This document shows positions 25,345 to 33,699 of a stretch of 64,000 nucleotides of DNA, one piece after another. Below the pieces are notes generated by a model that searched no databases, was not told the DNA's origin, and saw only the letters and a program-made list of their open reading frames with translations. The translations under genes and the position numbers were made by a program. Source of the DNA: Natronococcus pandeyae (lineage in GTDB: Archaea; Halobacteriota; Halobacteria; Halobacteriales; Natrialbaceae); the NCBI RefSeq assembly GCF_008122205.1, contig NZ_PHNJ01000017.1, forward strand, positions 1 to 64,000, given 5' to 3'. Within the stretch, counting starts at the first letter, position 1; each line of letters starts with the position of its first letter.

Positions 25345-25891
25345 CGTTGCTGGCGTCCCGGCCGTCGACGTCAGTTTCTCGGACGACGTCCGCGTCGACT
25401 GTTACGTCCGGACGTCCCTCCCGGGCGCGCTCGTCGAGACGGTCAGCGACGTCGTCCGGCGTCTGGAGCGAATTTGCGAACACGGCCCGCTCACCGAGTG
25501 TCGAATCTCGCAATGGCCGCGCGAACACCACACGACCGTCGCAGACGACGAGCACAGTCCGGCGCGAGACGAGCTCGTAACCGAGTTCGAGCGATGGGCG
25601 GATCGACGCGGATACACGCTCGAGCCGGCGTTTCGTCGAGAAGAGACCCCACCGCCGCCGCTCAGTATCGGCTCCGACGAACCGGAAGAACGGATTCGGG
25701 TCCCGATCCTGGCGCTCGCGCTCTACGAGAACGATCATGAGATGGAGCACGGAACGCTGCGTGGAGTGATCCCGTGCACGAAACGTTCAGCCACGGGCGA
25801 ACAACGAACGTACTCCGTCGACGAGTGGCTTTCCGCGGTCGAAACGAGAGACGAAAGCGGATTCGATCGGACGCCCAACGTAGTCAAGTAA
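25331..25891 (+). CDS. Haloarchaeal conserved protein coupled to an HTH gene
   Basis: A 186-residue soluble protein with no transmembrane segment. The opening VDCYVRTSLPGALVETVSD and RLERICEHGPLTECRI fit a recurrent haloarchaeal family of about this size often labelled HTH domain protein. A Pro-rich linker follows near residue 110 and an LALALYENDHE segment near 138. No catalytic motif is visible. It begins 14 bp before the end of the small HTH gene, so it may be an effector-sensing partner of that protein. Function unknown. Confidence 0.65.
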   Translation: MSVDNVAGVPAVDVSFSDDVRVDCYVRTSLPGALVETVSDVVRRLERICEHGPLTECRISQWPREHHTTVADDEHSPARDELVTEFERWADRRGYTLEPAFRREETPPPPLSIGSDEPEERIRVPILALALYENDHEMEHGTLRGVIPCTKRSATGEQRTYSVDEWLSAVETRDESGFDRTPNVVK

Positions 25892-26043
25892 CGTAACGGT
25901 CCGCCGACGCGGTTCCTAGATCTACTTACCGGGGCCAGTGGTCCGGGGATGTGGACAGCGTACGACCGCCGGAGCGGCGTCCTCGAGGAGCTATCGATCG
26001 TTCGGCGGGTACGGGGTGGGCCGGACGAGAAATTCGAGTCGCG

Positions 26044-26541
26044 TTAGGGTTCGTCGATTCCACGGTACGATCCATCTTCCAGCCGAACCTCGGGAATCGA
26101 CGGCGGCGCGTAGTACCGGACGATGTGGACGTCGTACGTCGCGTTTTCGGCGACGCCGCCGGCGACGCTGGTTATCGGTTCGGCGATCTCGCCGACGTTG
26201 TCCGTCCCGAGGAAGACGACGGACGGGCGGATCTCCTCGGCGGTCTGTTTGATCCGGTTCGCGATCGCCGCAGGCGTTCGATCGTCGATTTGCTCGTGCC
26301 GGAACGTCGCTCCGGGTGCGATATCGTCCACTCCCTCTCGAAGCTTTGCAGCGACGTACGGGACGCTGAACGGTTCGTCTTCTCGAGTCTCGTACCAGCC
26401 GACGTCGATCGCGTACCCCTCGTGGTCCGGAACGACGGTCAGGGCGATCACGTCCTCCTCGAGCGCCTCGCCGTACTCGGAGGCCCGCATCAGTGCAGCT
26501 TCCGCCAGGTAGGTCCCGTCGAAGGGAACGAGAAACGCCAT
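26044..26541 (-). CDS. Divergent UspA-like protein with degenerate ATP motif
   Basis: A 165-residue protein with the UspA opening MAFLVPFDGTYLAEAALMRA and a Rossmann-like pattern. The usual ATP-binding signature (G-x2-G-x9-G-S/T) is replaced by FLGTDNVGEIAEPITSVAG, so nucleotide binding is doubtful. It ends in VHIVRYYAPP and a short acidic tail. ATG at 26541 is chosen by family start; an ATG at 26589 would add 16 residues. It is divergent from a canonical UspA gene across 78 bp. Confidence 0.75.
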   Translation of the reverse strand: MAFLVPFDGTYLAEAALMRASEYGEALEEDVIALTVVPDHEGYAIDVGWYETREDEPFSVPYVAAKLREGVDDIAPGATFRHEQIDDRTPAAIANRIKQTAEEIRPSVVFLGTDNVGEIAEPITSVAGGVAENATYDVHIVRYYAPPSIPEVRLEDGSYRGIDEP

Positions 26542-26619
26542 TTCGTCGGAGTCTTTGCTTCCGCTGGTGAACAATCTTTGGGGCGTCATCAATAAGAACG
26601 CTACCCACGTTGTGTGCTC
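26542..26619. promoter_or_regulatory. Shared divergent promoter of two UspA genes
   Basis: This 78 bp gap separates two UspA starts. On the plus strand AATAAGA at about 26590-26596 is 24-30 nt before the ATG at 26620. Read on the other strand the same AT-rich block (TTCTTATTG) serves the gene starting at 26541. A common regulatory input for both genes is likely. Confidence 0.5.
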
Positions 26620-27066
26620 ATGAGCGATCGGATCCTCGTTCCACACGACGGAAGCGAGCAAGCGGACGCAGCACTTCGGTTTGCACTCGATACGTTTCCC
26701 GACGCGTCGGTCGTCGTCCTCCACGTCGTCGAACCGTTCGCGGAACACACCGACGCCGGCGTCGAAAACGGCGGGCGGTGGCGCGAGCGGGCCCGCGAGT
26801 TCGCGGAGTCGGTTTTCGACGACGTCCGGGACCTCGCCGCGGAGTACGAGACGACCGTGGACACGGAGTGGCGCTACGGACGCCCGCGACACGTGATCGT
26901 CCGGTACGCGACGGAAACCGACGTCGACCACGTCGTGATGGGAAGCCACGGTCGCGACGGAATCGACCGAATCCTGCTCGGCAGTGTTGCCGAAATCGTC
27001 GTTCGCCGGGCGCCGGTCCCCGTTACCGTCGTTCGAACGGAACAGCTAGACGAAGAGGAGAAGTAA
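26620..27066 (+). CDS. Universal stress protein UspA family
   Basis: A 148-residue single-domain UspA with start RILVPHDGSEQADAAL and the complete ATP-binding motif GSHGRDGIDRILLGS, then VVRRAPVPVTVVR. UspA proteins are cytoplasmic dimers that help survival under starvation, hypoxia or oxidative stress. It is transcribed divergently from the degenerate UspA gene. The next UspA on the other strand converges on it after 54 bp. Confidence 0.9.
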   Translation: MSDRILVPHDGSEQADAALRFALDTFPDASVVVLHVVEPFAEHTDAGVENGGRWRERAREFAESVFDDVRDLAAEYETTVDTEWRYGRPRHVIVRYATETDVDHVVMGSHGRDGIDRILLGSVAEIVVRRAPVPVTVVRTEQLDEEEK

Positions 27067-27120
27067 CAATCGGCTCCGTTCCGGGCAGTAACACGGAGTT
27101 CATCGCCGCAGATCGGTTCT

Positions 27121-27567
27121 TCATCGAACGATCGTAACGGGAACCTGTGCGCGGCGGACGACGGTCTCGGCGACGCTGCCGAAGATCGACCGCGACTCGT
27201 CGATCCGGCCGTGCGCGCCGAGCACGATGTGGTCGACGGGTTCGTCCGTCGCGTACTCGAGGACGAGTCGAGACGGATCGCCGATATCGGATTCAGTCGC
27301 GATCGATCGGTCGTAGTCGGCGGCGATCTCGGAGAGCTCCGCGAAGAGCCGGTCCGTCGCTTCGCTGACGGAAGCGAACCACTCGTCGGAACCGAGCATC
27401 GGTTCGTACGGCGACTCGAGATCGTCGTACGCGCCGGTGTCGGGTTCGAACAGGTCGACGACGTGGTAGGCCACGATCTCCGCGTCCGGAAACTCGCGCA
27501 GCGCGTACCGAAGCGCGCGCGACGACAGCGGTGATCCGTCGACGGGAACGAGAACCGTTCGTGACAT
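27121..27567 (-). CDS. Universal stress protein UspA family
   Basis: A 148-residue UspA opening TVLVPVDGSPLSSRALRYAL and ending VVRRAQVPVTIVR. Its nucleotide motif is GAHGRIDESRSIFGS, close to the canonical pattern but with the second Gly replaced. ATG at 27567 matches the family start; an in-frame upstream Met lies nine codons before. It converges with the UspA gene on its left. Confidence 0.88.
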   Translation of the reverse strand: MSRTVLVPVDGSPLSSRALRYALREFPDAEIVAYHVVDLFEPDTGAYDDLESPYEPMLGSDEWFASVSEATDRLFAELSEIAADYDRSIATESDIGDPSRLVLEYATDEPVDHIVLGAHGRIDESRSIFGSVAETVVRRAQVPVTIVR

Positions 27568-27632
27568 AGGATCGGCTTCCATCCGGAGCGCCATAGCCTC
27601 TCGGGCGGGCGGCGGCCCCGATCGGGGGACGG

Positions 27633-27640
27633 TATTTTTT
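27633..27640 (+). promoter_or_regulatory. TATA element of the SagB-like gene
   Basis: TATTTTTT is 23-30 nt before the ATG at 27663 in a GC-rich context, so the gene is probably leaderless. Confidence 0.5.
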
Positions 27641-27662
27641 AGACCGGCGTGGCACTGGCGCT

Positions 27663-28286
27663 ATGGCACCAGTCGAACTTCCCGAGCCCGAACCGGACGG
27701 ACCGACGAGCGTCGAGCGAGCGATCGCGAGGCGAGCGAGCCGTCGGTCGTTCGCCCAGGCGCCGGTGACGATCGAGGATATTTCCCAGCTCCTGTGGGCG
27801 GCACAGGGGTTCACCCACGTCAGAGACGGCGTCCAGATGCGCGCCGCGCCGAGCGCCGGGGCGACGTACCCGCTCACCGCGTTTCTCGAGGTTCCCTCCG
27901 GCGGGAACCCCGAGCTGGAGCCGGGGCTGTACCGGTACGATCCGGGAAACCACGCGCTCGAAGCGACGCTGGATGAGCCCGTCCACGGCGAACTCACGGA
28001 GGCCGCGCTCGGACAGGAGGGCGTGCGGGATGCGCCGGCGACGATCGTGCTGGCGGCGAACTACGACCGAACGCGCGAGCAGTATCCGGACCACGGCGAT
28101 CGATACGTCCACATGGAGGCCGGCCACGCCGCGGAGAACGTCCACCTCGTCTGCGAATCGCGCGAGCTACGCACCTGTCCGGTCGGGGCGTTTTCCGACG
28201 CCGAGGTCGCGAACGCACTCGAGCTTCCGGACCGACTCGACCCGCTATACCTGTTACCGTTCGGTCGGCGACCGACCGACTTGTAG
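27663..28286 (+). CDS. SagB-type nitroreductase-fold FMN dehydrogenase
   Basis: A 207-residue flavoprotein of the SagB/ThcOx group. The SVERAIARRASRRSF start is the FMN phosphate region; ISQLLWAAQG and RAAPSAGATYPL (about residues 60-71) are diagnostic; HMEAGHAAENVHL and FGRRP complete the fold. Classical SagB oxidises azolines in peptide natural products, but no cyclodehydratase or precursor peptide gene lies nearby, so a stand-alone oxidoreductase role is likelier. Its 3' end overlaps the convergent Hsp20 frame by 33 bp. Confidence 0.85.
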   Translation: MAPVELPEPEPDGPTSVERAIARRASRRSFAQAPVTIEDISQLLWAAQGFTHVRDGVQMRAAPSAGATYPLTAFLEVPSGGNPELEPGLYRYDPGNHALEATLDEPVHGELTEAALGQEGVRDAPATIVLAANYDRTREQYPDHGDRYVHMEAGHAAENVHLVCESRELRTCPVGAFSDAEVANALELPDRLDPLYLLPFGRRPTDL

Positions 28287-28736
28287 CCGTACTCGGTCAC
28301 GAACACGAGGGTCGCCCAGGTAACTCCACGGGAGTACGTCCACGTGCGTCGAGTGATCCGTCGGCCTTCGCTCGGGGGCGAGCCGAGCGCTGGAGCGGCA
28401 CCGGACGCGGTCGGCCTTTATATCGATCATCTGTCCGTCGACCTCCGACGGCTCTATCTTCGGAAGCATAACCGTGAGCACGCCGTTCTTGTACGTCGCC
28501 TCGACCGCATCCGCGTCGACGGACTCCGGGAGCCGGACGGAACGGCTCAGCGATCGGCGTTCGCGTTCGCTTTTGATGGAGAATTCCTCGCGCTCTTCGG
28601 TCTCCGCTTCCCCATGCTCAGCGGTGATGTGGACCGTGGTATCAGCGAGTCGAAGATCGATGTCATCCCGCTCGAAGCCCGGGACGTCCGCCGTCAGGTC
28701 GAACTCGGCGCCGTGGTCCGCCAGGTCGATTCCCAT
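28254..28736 (-). CDS. Hsp20/alpha-crystallin small heat-shock protein with aberrant tail
   Basis: Residues 1-106 form an alpha-crystallin domain: FDLTADVPGFERDDIDL at the start, then RRSLSRSVRLPESVDAD and the AxxxNGVLTVxLPK motif (ATYKNGVLTVMLPK). Such proteins hold unfolded clients under stress. The family's variable N-terminal arm is almost absent, as the frame opens directly in the domain. Normal proteins end near IDIK; here about 50 basic, Arg-rich residues follow, running into the 3' end of the convergent SagB-like gene. Loss of the natural stop codon is the simplest explanation. Confidence 0.8.
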   Translation of the reverse strand: MGIDLADHGAEFDLTADVPGFERDDIDLRLADTTVHITAEHGEAETEEREEFSIKSERERRSLSRSVRLPESVDADAVEATYKNGVLTVMLPKIEPSEVDGQMIDIKADRVRCRSSARLAPERRPTDHSTHVDVLPWSYLGDPRVRDRVRLQVGRSPTER

Positions 28737-28768
28737 TCCCGTCGGTCGTCGGGACGTCGAACTAGTTC

Positions 28769-29695
28769 ATGTCCCACAGCCCCCATCCAGATATACGGGG
28801 CTCGCCGTGGTTCGTCGAGAGTGTGACCGAGCTAACGTACCACGGAGTCGATATCGGATTGCTAGAGGGCGGCGAAGACCTCGTCGAGCTGATTCTCGAG
28901 TCGACGTCCGACTCCCTGGGGCTGCAAGACGACGACGTGCTCGTCGTCTCGTCGAAAGTCGTCTCGCTCGCCGAAGAACGGATCGTCGACCTCGAGGGGG
29001 TCCCGGTCTCCGAGCGCGCGGAGCGGATCGCCGACGTGACGGGCATCGATCCCCGGGAGGTCGAACTCATTCTTCGGGAGTCGACGGTACTCGGAGTGAT
29101 TCCGGTCGCGGAGATCGCCCCCGGGCGGCTGGAATCGTACGCAGTGAGTTCCGAGGCGGCGGCAGAAGCGCTCGAGTCGCTGCCGTCGCTGCTCGTGACG
29201 AACTGGAACGGGCGACTCTGTACGAACGCCGGGATCGACCTCTCGAACTCGCCGGCGGAAACCGCCACGCTGCTCCCGGCCGATCCAAACGAGAGTGCAC
29301 GCCAGCTTCGCGAAGAGATCCGCGAGCGATCGGGAACGGATGTCGCGGTCGTGATCGCGGATACGGAGGTCAGTCACCGTGGCGGGAGCGTCGACATCGC
29401 GATCGGCTGTGCCGGTATCGATCCCGTCGACAGCAGTTTCGGCGCCACCGACCTCTTCGGTAACCCGAAAGTCGGCGGGGTGGACCTGATCGCCGACGAG
29501 CTCGCAGCCGGGGCCGCCCTGCTCTCGGGCCAGGCAGCGGAACGGACGCCGGTCGTCGTGGTCCGGGGCCTGGAGTACGAACCGAACGGCGGTATCGAGA
29601 CGGACGCCGAACTGATCCGGTCGGGAATCTGGCTGACGTTCAAGCGGACCGTGCAGGTGAAGCTGGCCGAGTACGTGCCGTTTCGACGCTCCTGA
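28769..29695 (+). CDS. CofE-family (F420 gamma-glutamyl ligase-like) protein
   Basis: A 308-residue protein with the CofE fold: VLVVSSKVVSLAEERIVDL near residue 52, SLLVTNWNGRLCTNAGIDLSN near 141, and VVIADTEVSHRGGSVDIAIGCAGI with FGxTDLFG near 185-215. CofE adds glutamates to coenzyme F420-0 using GTP. This protein is longer than usual archaeal CofE (about 250) and N-terminally extended, so it could be a paralogue acting on another substrate. It is co-directional with the AMP phosphorylase gene, 91 bp upstream of it. Confidence 0.78.
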   Translation: MSHSPHPDIRGSPWFVESVTELTYHGVDIGLLEGGEDLVELILESTSDSLGLQDDDVLVVSSKVVSLAEERIVDLEGVPVSERAERIADVTGIDPREVELILRESTVLGVIPVAEIAPGRLESYAVSSEAAAEALESLPSLLVTNWNGRLCTNAGIDLSNSPAETATLLPADPNESARQLREEIRERSGTDVAVVIADTEVSHRGGSVDIAIGCAGIDPVDSSFGATDLFGNPKVGGVDLIADELAAGAALLSGQAAERTPVVVVRGLEYEPNGGIETDAELIRSGIWLTFKRTVQVKLAEYVPFRRS

Positions 29696-29786
29696 AAACC
29701 CGCGGGCGAGCGACTCGCGCGATCCCTCCGGACGGAGCGCGGTCGCCCGCTACCGTTTTGGCCGCACGGGGTGTCCGAACGGACGA

Positions 29787-31265
29787 ATGCAACTCGAGGC
29801 AGTTACGATAGACATCGGGACGAGCAGACCGCTCGTCCTGTTGAACACCGTCGACGCGGACGAACTGGGTGCACATCCGCTCGATCGCGTCCGGATAGAA
29901 CACGACGAGGAGACGACGACAGGTATCGTGAAGCGAACAGACGAACTGGTCGAGCCGGGAACCATCGGTGTAACCGAGCCGCTCAGTCGCGTGCGCGGCA
30001 CCGTCGACGTGACGCTCGCCGGGAAACCCAGGTCGGTCCGGTACATTCGCAGGAAGCTAGACGACGTCGAACTCCAGCCACACGAACTCGAGACGATCGT
30101 CCGGCACATCCACGAAGATCGACTGTCGGACATCGAGTTGGGCGCCTACGCCTCGGCCGTCTACACGAACGGCTTCTCGCTGGACGAGACGAAACACCTG
30201 ACGGAAGCGATGAGCGACGTCGGCCAGCGGCTGACGTGGGATGCGCCCGTCATCGCGGACAAACACTCGGTCGGCGGCGTCGCGGGCAACTGCGTGACGC
30301 CAGTCATGGTCGCCATCGTTACGGCGGCGGGATTGACGATGCCAAAGACCTCCTCTCGAGCGGTGACGTCGCCGGCGGGAACGGCCGACGTCATGGAAGT
30401 TTTCTGTGACGTCGAGTTTACGACGGACGAAATCGAGTCGATCGTCACGGAGACGAACGGTTGTCTCGTCTGGGGCGGCGGCGTCGACCTCTCACCGGTC
30501 GACGACAAGATCATCCGCGCTGAGAACCCGCTGTCGATCGATCCGCCGGGTCAGCTCATGGCCTCAGTGCTCTCGAAAAAACGCAGCGCCGGCTCGACGC
30601 ACGTCGTGATCGACATTCCCTACGGCGAGGGGTCGAAAGTCGAAAGCCTCGTCGCGGCGCGCAAACTCGCGGACGACCTCAAGCGAGTCGGCGATCACCT
30701 CGACATGGACGTCAGCTGTGCGATTACCCACGGGGCAGATCCGATCGGCCGCGGCATCGGCCCGGTGCTCGAGGCCCGAGATGTGCTCGCGGTGCTCGAG
30801 GGAGACGGACCCGAATCGCTCCGGTTAAAGTCCGTCCGCCTCGCGAACATACTGCTCGAGCACTGCGGCGTCGACGCATCGGCGGTCGACGCCCTCGAGT
30901 CGGGCCGCGCACTCGAGCAGTTCGGGCGGATCGTCGCCGCCCAGAACGGCGATCCGGACATAAAGTCGAGCGACCTGGAACCTGGAGCGGAGTCGACGAC
31001 CGTCCGTGCGGAACGGTCCGGAATCGCAACCCGCGTCGACAACAGACAGCTCTGTGACCTCGCGCGACGGGCGGGCGCGCCCCTGGATACCCGCGCCGGA
31101 CTCGTGATCCACCGAACCGCGAGTGAGCGGGTCGAAGACGACGACCCGCTGTATACGATCCACGCCGAAACGCCGGCCAAACTCGCGGAGGCGGAGGCCC
31201 TGGCCGACCGACTCGAGCCGATCCAGGTCCGGAGCAAAGCGGATGCGCTCGTCGAGCGCCGGTGA
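29787..31265 (+). CDS. deoA: AMP phosphorylase (thymidine phosphorylase family)
   Basis: A 492-residue enzyme of the archaeal AMP phosphorylase group, converting NMP and phosphate into ribose 1,5-bisphosphate and free base. Family landmarks are VADKHSVGG-like ADKHSVGGVAGN near residue 157, TSSRAVTSPAGTADVMEV near 190, and WGGGVDLSPVDDKIIRAE near 229. The archaeal N-terminal extension of about 80 residues is present. With ribose-1,5-bisphosphate isomerase and RuBisCO it forms the nucleotide-salvage route to 3-phosphoglycerate, which recovers carbon from AMP. Confidence 0.93.
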   Translation: MQLEAVTIDIGTSRPLVLLNTVDADELGAHPLDRVRIEHDEETTTGIVKRTDELVEPGTIGVTEPLSRVRGTVDVTLAGKPRSVRYIRRKLDDVELQPHELETIVRHIHEDRLSDIELGAYASAVYTNGFSLDETKHLTEAMSDVGQRLTWDAPVIADKHSVGGVAGNCVTPVMVAIVTAAGLTMPKTSSRAVTSPAGTADVMEVFCDVEFTTDEIESIVTETNGCLVWGGGVDLSPVDDKIIRAENPLSIDPPGQLMASVLSKKRSAGSTHVVIDIPYGEGSKVESLVAARKLADDLKRVGDHLDMDVSCAITHGADPIGRGIGPVLEARDVLAVLEGDGPESLRLKSVRLANILLEHCGVDASAVDALESGRALEQFGRIVAAQNGDPDIKSSDLEPGAESTTVRAERSGIATRVDNRQLCDLARRAGAPLDTRAGLVIHRTASERVEDDDPLYTIHAETPAKLAEAEALADRLEPIQVRSKADALVERR

Positions 31266-31354
31266 GAACCAAGGACCAGATAGCGCTTGGTTCGTCGGGT
31301 TCGCGAGCGTTCCTGTGTTCGCCGTGGAGGGCCTCGAGCCGAGACCGTGACGAT

Positions 31355-31599
31355 CGAGTATCTCGATTACACGACCGTCGTCCCGTAGTCGTCGCCAGTT
31401 CTGCGATCTCTGCGAACAACTCGTCCGTCTCCGTTTGCAGCTTTTTTGGAACCGCTACCGCCACGATAGCGCCGTGACGGTGGTCTCGGACGGATCGATC
31501 ACGTTGAGCGCGGTGATATCCGCGTCGGAAATTCGGTCGCGGCGAACTCGAGGGCACCCGCGCCGGGTCGGAATCGTCGACTGGAACGAGAACGTGCAT
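31355..31599 (-). pseudogene. UspA pseudogene with several frameshifts
   Basis: The frame starts with the UspA signature MHVLVPVDDSDPA. The continuation is found piecewise in other frames: GALEFAATEFP, then DADITALNVIDPSETTVTA, then back in the first frame KLQTETDELFAEIAELA, and finally DDYGTTVV in yet another. The second half of the domain, including the ATP-binding motif, is missing. At least three indels and a truncation make this a dead gene. It lies downstream of and convergent with the AMP phosphorylase gene. Confidence 0.7.
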
Positions 31600-31676
31600 A
31601 GCGCTCCGTTGACCTCCGAATTACAAAAAGCCAGCAGGTGGGCCACCCGGCGGGCGGTTCGTCGGTTTCGAGTCGA

Positions 31677-32282
31677 TCACGTTCCCCGATAACGGGCGGG
31701 GACGTACGGAAGCAGTGGATCCGGGAGCAGCCCGACGAGGAACTCGGCGATGCCCGCGAGGCGTTTACGCAACAGCACGTAAACGGTCGACACGGCGACG
31801 AGTGCGAGCGCAACACCAGTGACGGCTTCGTTGCCGACCGCGACCAGCGCGACCGCCGCGAGGCCGCCGAGCAGCAAATCCTCGGGTGCACCGTCGTAGC
31901 GGATCACGCGGCGAGGAGAGAGCCAGCGGTCGTGGTAATGGCTGTAGACCGCCCGGTCGGAGGTTCCGTGCCAGGGTCGCAACTCGAGTCCACCCCCGAA
32001 GACGTCGGCGACAGCATGCAGCGACGCAGCGGCGAGTCCCACGGCGAGCGCGACCGTCCACGTCGACGGCGCAAAGAGGGCGAGCACGAGCGCCGGAGCC
32101 GTCACAATCGACGCGTAGACGGGGTAGTGAAGCGTCTTCCGGTGACCGGTATAGAGATCGAGATCCGGCGCCAGTCCGCCGACAAACCCCGCAGCGAACG
32201 CGACCGGGGCGGACTCGGGGTAAACTGCAAGCACGGGAAGCGCCAGCACTAGCCCCCAGAGCGCGTGCGTCGTCGCCATCAT
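31677..32282 (-). CDS. YdjM/DUF457-type membrane-bound hydrolase-like protein
   Basis: A 201-residue membrane protein with about five hydrophobic segments. The start ATTHALWGLVLAL, the GGLAPDLDLYTGHRKTLHYP block near residue 38, and SLHAVADVFGGG near 92 with conserved His and Asp match the metal-dependent hydrolase YdjM (DUF457) family. The biochemical role is unproven. Two adjacent ATGs (32282 and 32279) are possible starts. It is divergent from the next membrane protein gene. Confidence 0.8.
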   Translation of the reverse strand: MMATTHALWGLVLALPVLAVYPESAPVAFAAGFVGGLAPDLDLYTGHRKTLHYPVYASIVTAPALVLALFAPSTWTVALAVGLAAASLHAVADVFGGGLELRPWHGTSDRAVYSHYHDRWLSPRRVIRYDGAPEDLLLGGLAAVALVAVGNEAVTGVALALVAVSTVYVLLRKRLAGIAEFLVGLLPDPLLPYVPARYRGT

Positions 32283-32403
32283 TGTGACCCGACGTAAGCG
32301 ACGAAACCGTAAATACGTTTCTCGCAGGCAACGACTCACACATCGAGCGACCGAACGCCGGTCGAGGGGTAGGAACTTGGGTCTCCTCGACGAACGAGCG
32401 AAC

Positions 32404-33699
32404 ATGGAGTACACGGACGACCTCGGCGGGATGCTCTCGGAAACGGGGCCGAACGCGATCGTCGGCTGGCTTCTCGTCGGCGTCCTCTGTCTCACCGTTG
32501 TCGTGACCGTCCTCCAGGGAGCGTTCGACTGGGCGTTCATCGCGGTCTTCGTCGTCGCGATCGTCCTGCTGCCCGCGCTCGCGTTCCACGACCCGCTCGT
32601 GATGCCGCCGTGGGAACTCGTGGTGATCGCCGCCGTTCCGGTGCTATGGCAGGGGCTCCTCGGTCACGCGTTCTTGACCGACGTAGCGACGTACCTCGCG
32701 GTCGCCGCAGTGGCACTGCTGATCGCCGTCGAACTCCACCAGTTCACGGCCGTTCGAATGAACCACGGCGTCGCAATCGTCCTCGTCGTGCTCACGACGC
32801 TCGCGGTCGCCGGCGTCTGGAACGTCTTGCAGTGGCTCGCCGACGTCGTCCTCGGAACGTCGCTGCTGCTCGACGGCCGCTCCCAGAACGCGATCAACGC
32901 CAGCGTGATGATCGAGTTCATCTACGCCGGGGTCGCCGGAATCGGCGGTGGAATAGTCTTCGACCTGTACTTTCGGACCCGGGACCGATCACCGACCGAA
33001 CGGACGTACGTCCCGCCGAAGCCGCTTCCGGACGACCACAAAGAGCCCAAGTCGGTGAAGCTCAGGGACCGACTCGGCATCCCTCCGCACCGACAGCGCC
33101 AGGCCAGTCGGGCGATGCAGTTCGTGCTCGTCGGCGTGTTCCTCTTCGGCCTCTACGCACGGGATCTGCCGACGATCGCCAACGCCGCCGTCGCACTCGC
33201 GATCACCTTCGTTCCGGCGATCCTCGAGCGCGAGTACGACCTACCGATGGACGCCGGGCTGGTCCTCTGGATTACCGCCGCGGTCTTCCTGCACGCGCTC
33301 GGTTCGGCCGGGTTGTACGACGCGGTCGATCCGTGGGACCACCTCACCCACGCGCTATCGGCGTCGGTCGTCGCCGCCGCCGGATACGCGTTCTTCCGGG
33401 CACTTCACGTCCACACGGATCACGTGTATCTCCCGCCGAAGGTGATGGCCGTGTTCATCCTGATTTTCGTGCTCGCGGCCGGCGTCGTCTGGGAGATCCT
33501 CGAGTTCGTCATCGACCAGAGCGCGATGGTTCTCGGACTCGAGGCCATCCTCGCCCAGCACGGGATCGACGACACGATTGTCGATCTGATCTTCAACGTC
33601 GTCGGCGCCGTGATCGTCACCCTGTGGGGGACGGCCTATCTCACCGACGTCTCCGATTCGCTCTCCGAGCGGCTCGAGTCCCGGTTCAAAACGGAGTAG
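32404..33699 (+). CDS. Multi-spanning membrane protein with YjdF/DUF2238-like halves
   Basis: A 431-residue protein with about eleven hydrophobic segments in two similar halves, joined by a charged loop (about residues 190-235). The second half has DPWDHLTHALSASVVAAAGY, then VWEILEFVIDQ, and IDDTIVDLIFNVVGAV, which follow the YjdF/DUF2238 pattern of D.L.H, E..E and D...D...G. The first half shows a weaker version. Function unknown. ATG at 32404 is chosen because the upstream in-frame part is Arg-rich and lies in the divergent promoter. Confidence 0.72.
   Translation: MEYTDDLGGMLSETGPNAIVGWLLVGVLCLTVVVTVLQGAFDWAFIAVFVVAIVLLPALAFHDPLVMPPWELVVIAAVPVLWQGLLGHAFLTDVATYLAVAAVALLIAVELHQFTAVRMNHGVAIVLVVLTTLAVAGVWNVLQWLADVVLGTSLLLDGRSQNAINASVMIEFIYAGVAGIGGGIVFDLYFRTRDRSPTERTYVPPKPLPDDHKEPKSVKLRDRLGIPPHRQRQASRAMQFVLVGVFLFGLYARDLPTIANAAVALAITFVPAILEREYDLPMDAGLVLWITAAVFLHALGSAGLYDAVDPWDHLTHALSASVVAAAGYAFFRALHVHTDHVYLPPKVMAVFILIFVLAAGVVWEILEFVIDQSAMVLGLEAILAQHGIDDTIVDLIFNVVGAVIVTLWGTAYLTDVSDSLSERLESRFKTE

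Noticed and set aside
27663-28286. A RiPP (thiazole/oxazole peptide) biosynthetic cluster around the SagB-like gene
   Set aside because: No YcaO, cyclodehydratase or precursor-like peptide gene is nearby.
28254-28419. The C-terminal 50 residues of the Hsp20 frame as a genuine extra domain
   Set aside because: They are Arg/Pro-rich, unlike haloarchaeal proteins, and overlap the convergent gene, so a lost stop codon is the better explanation.
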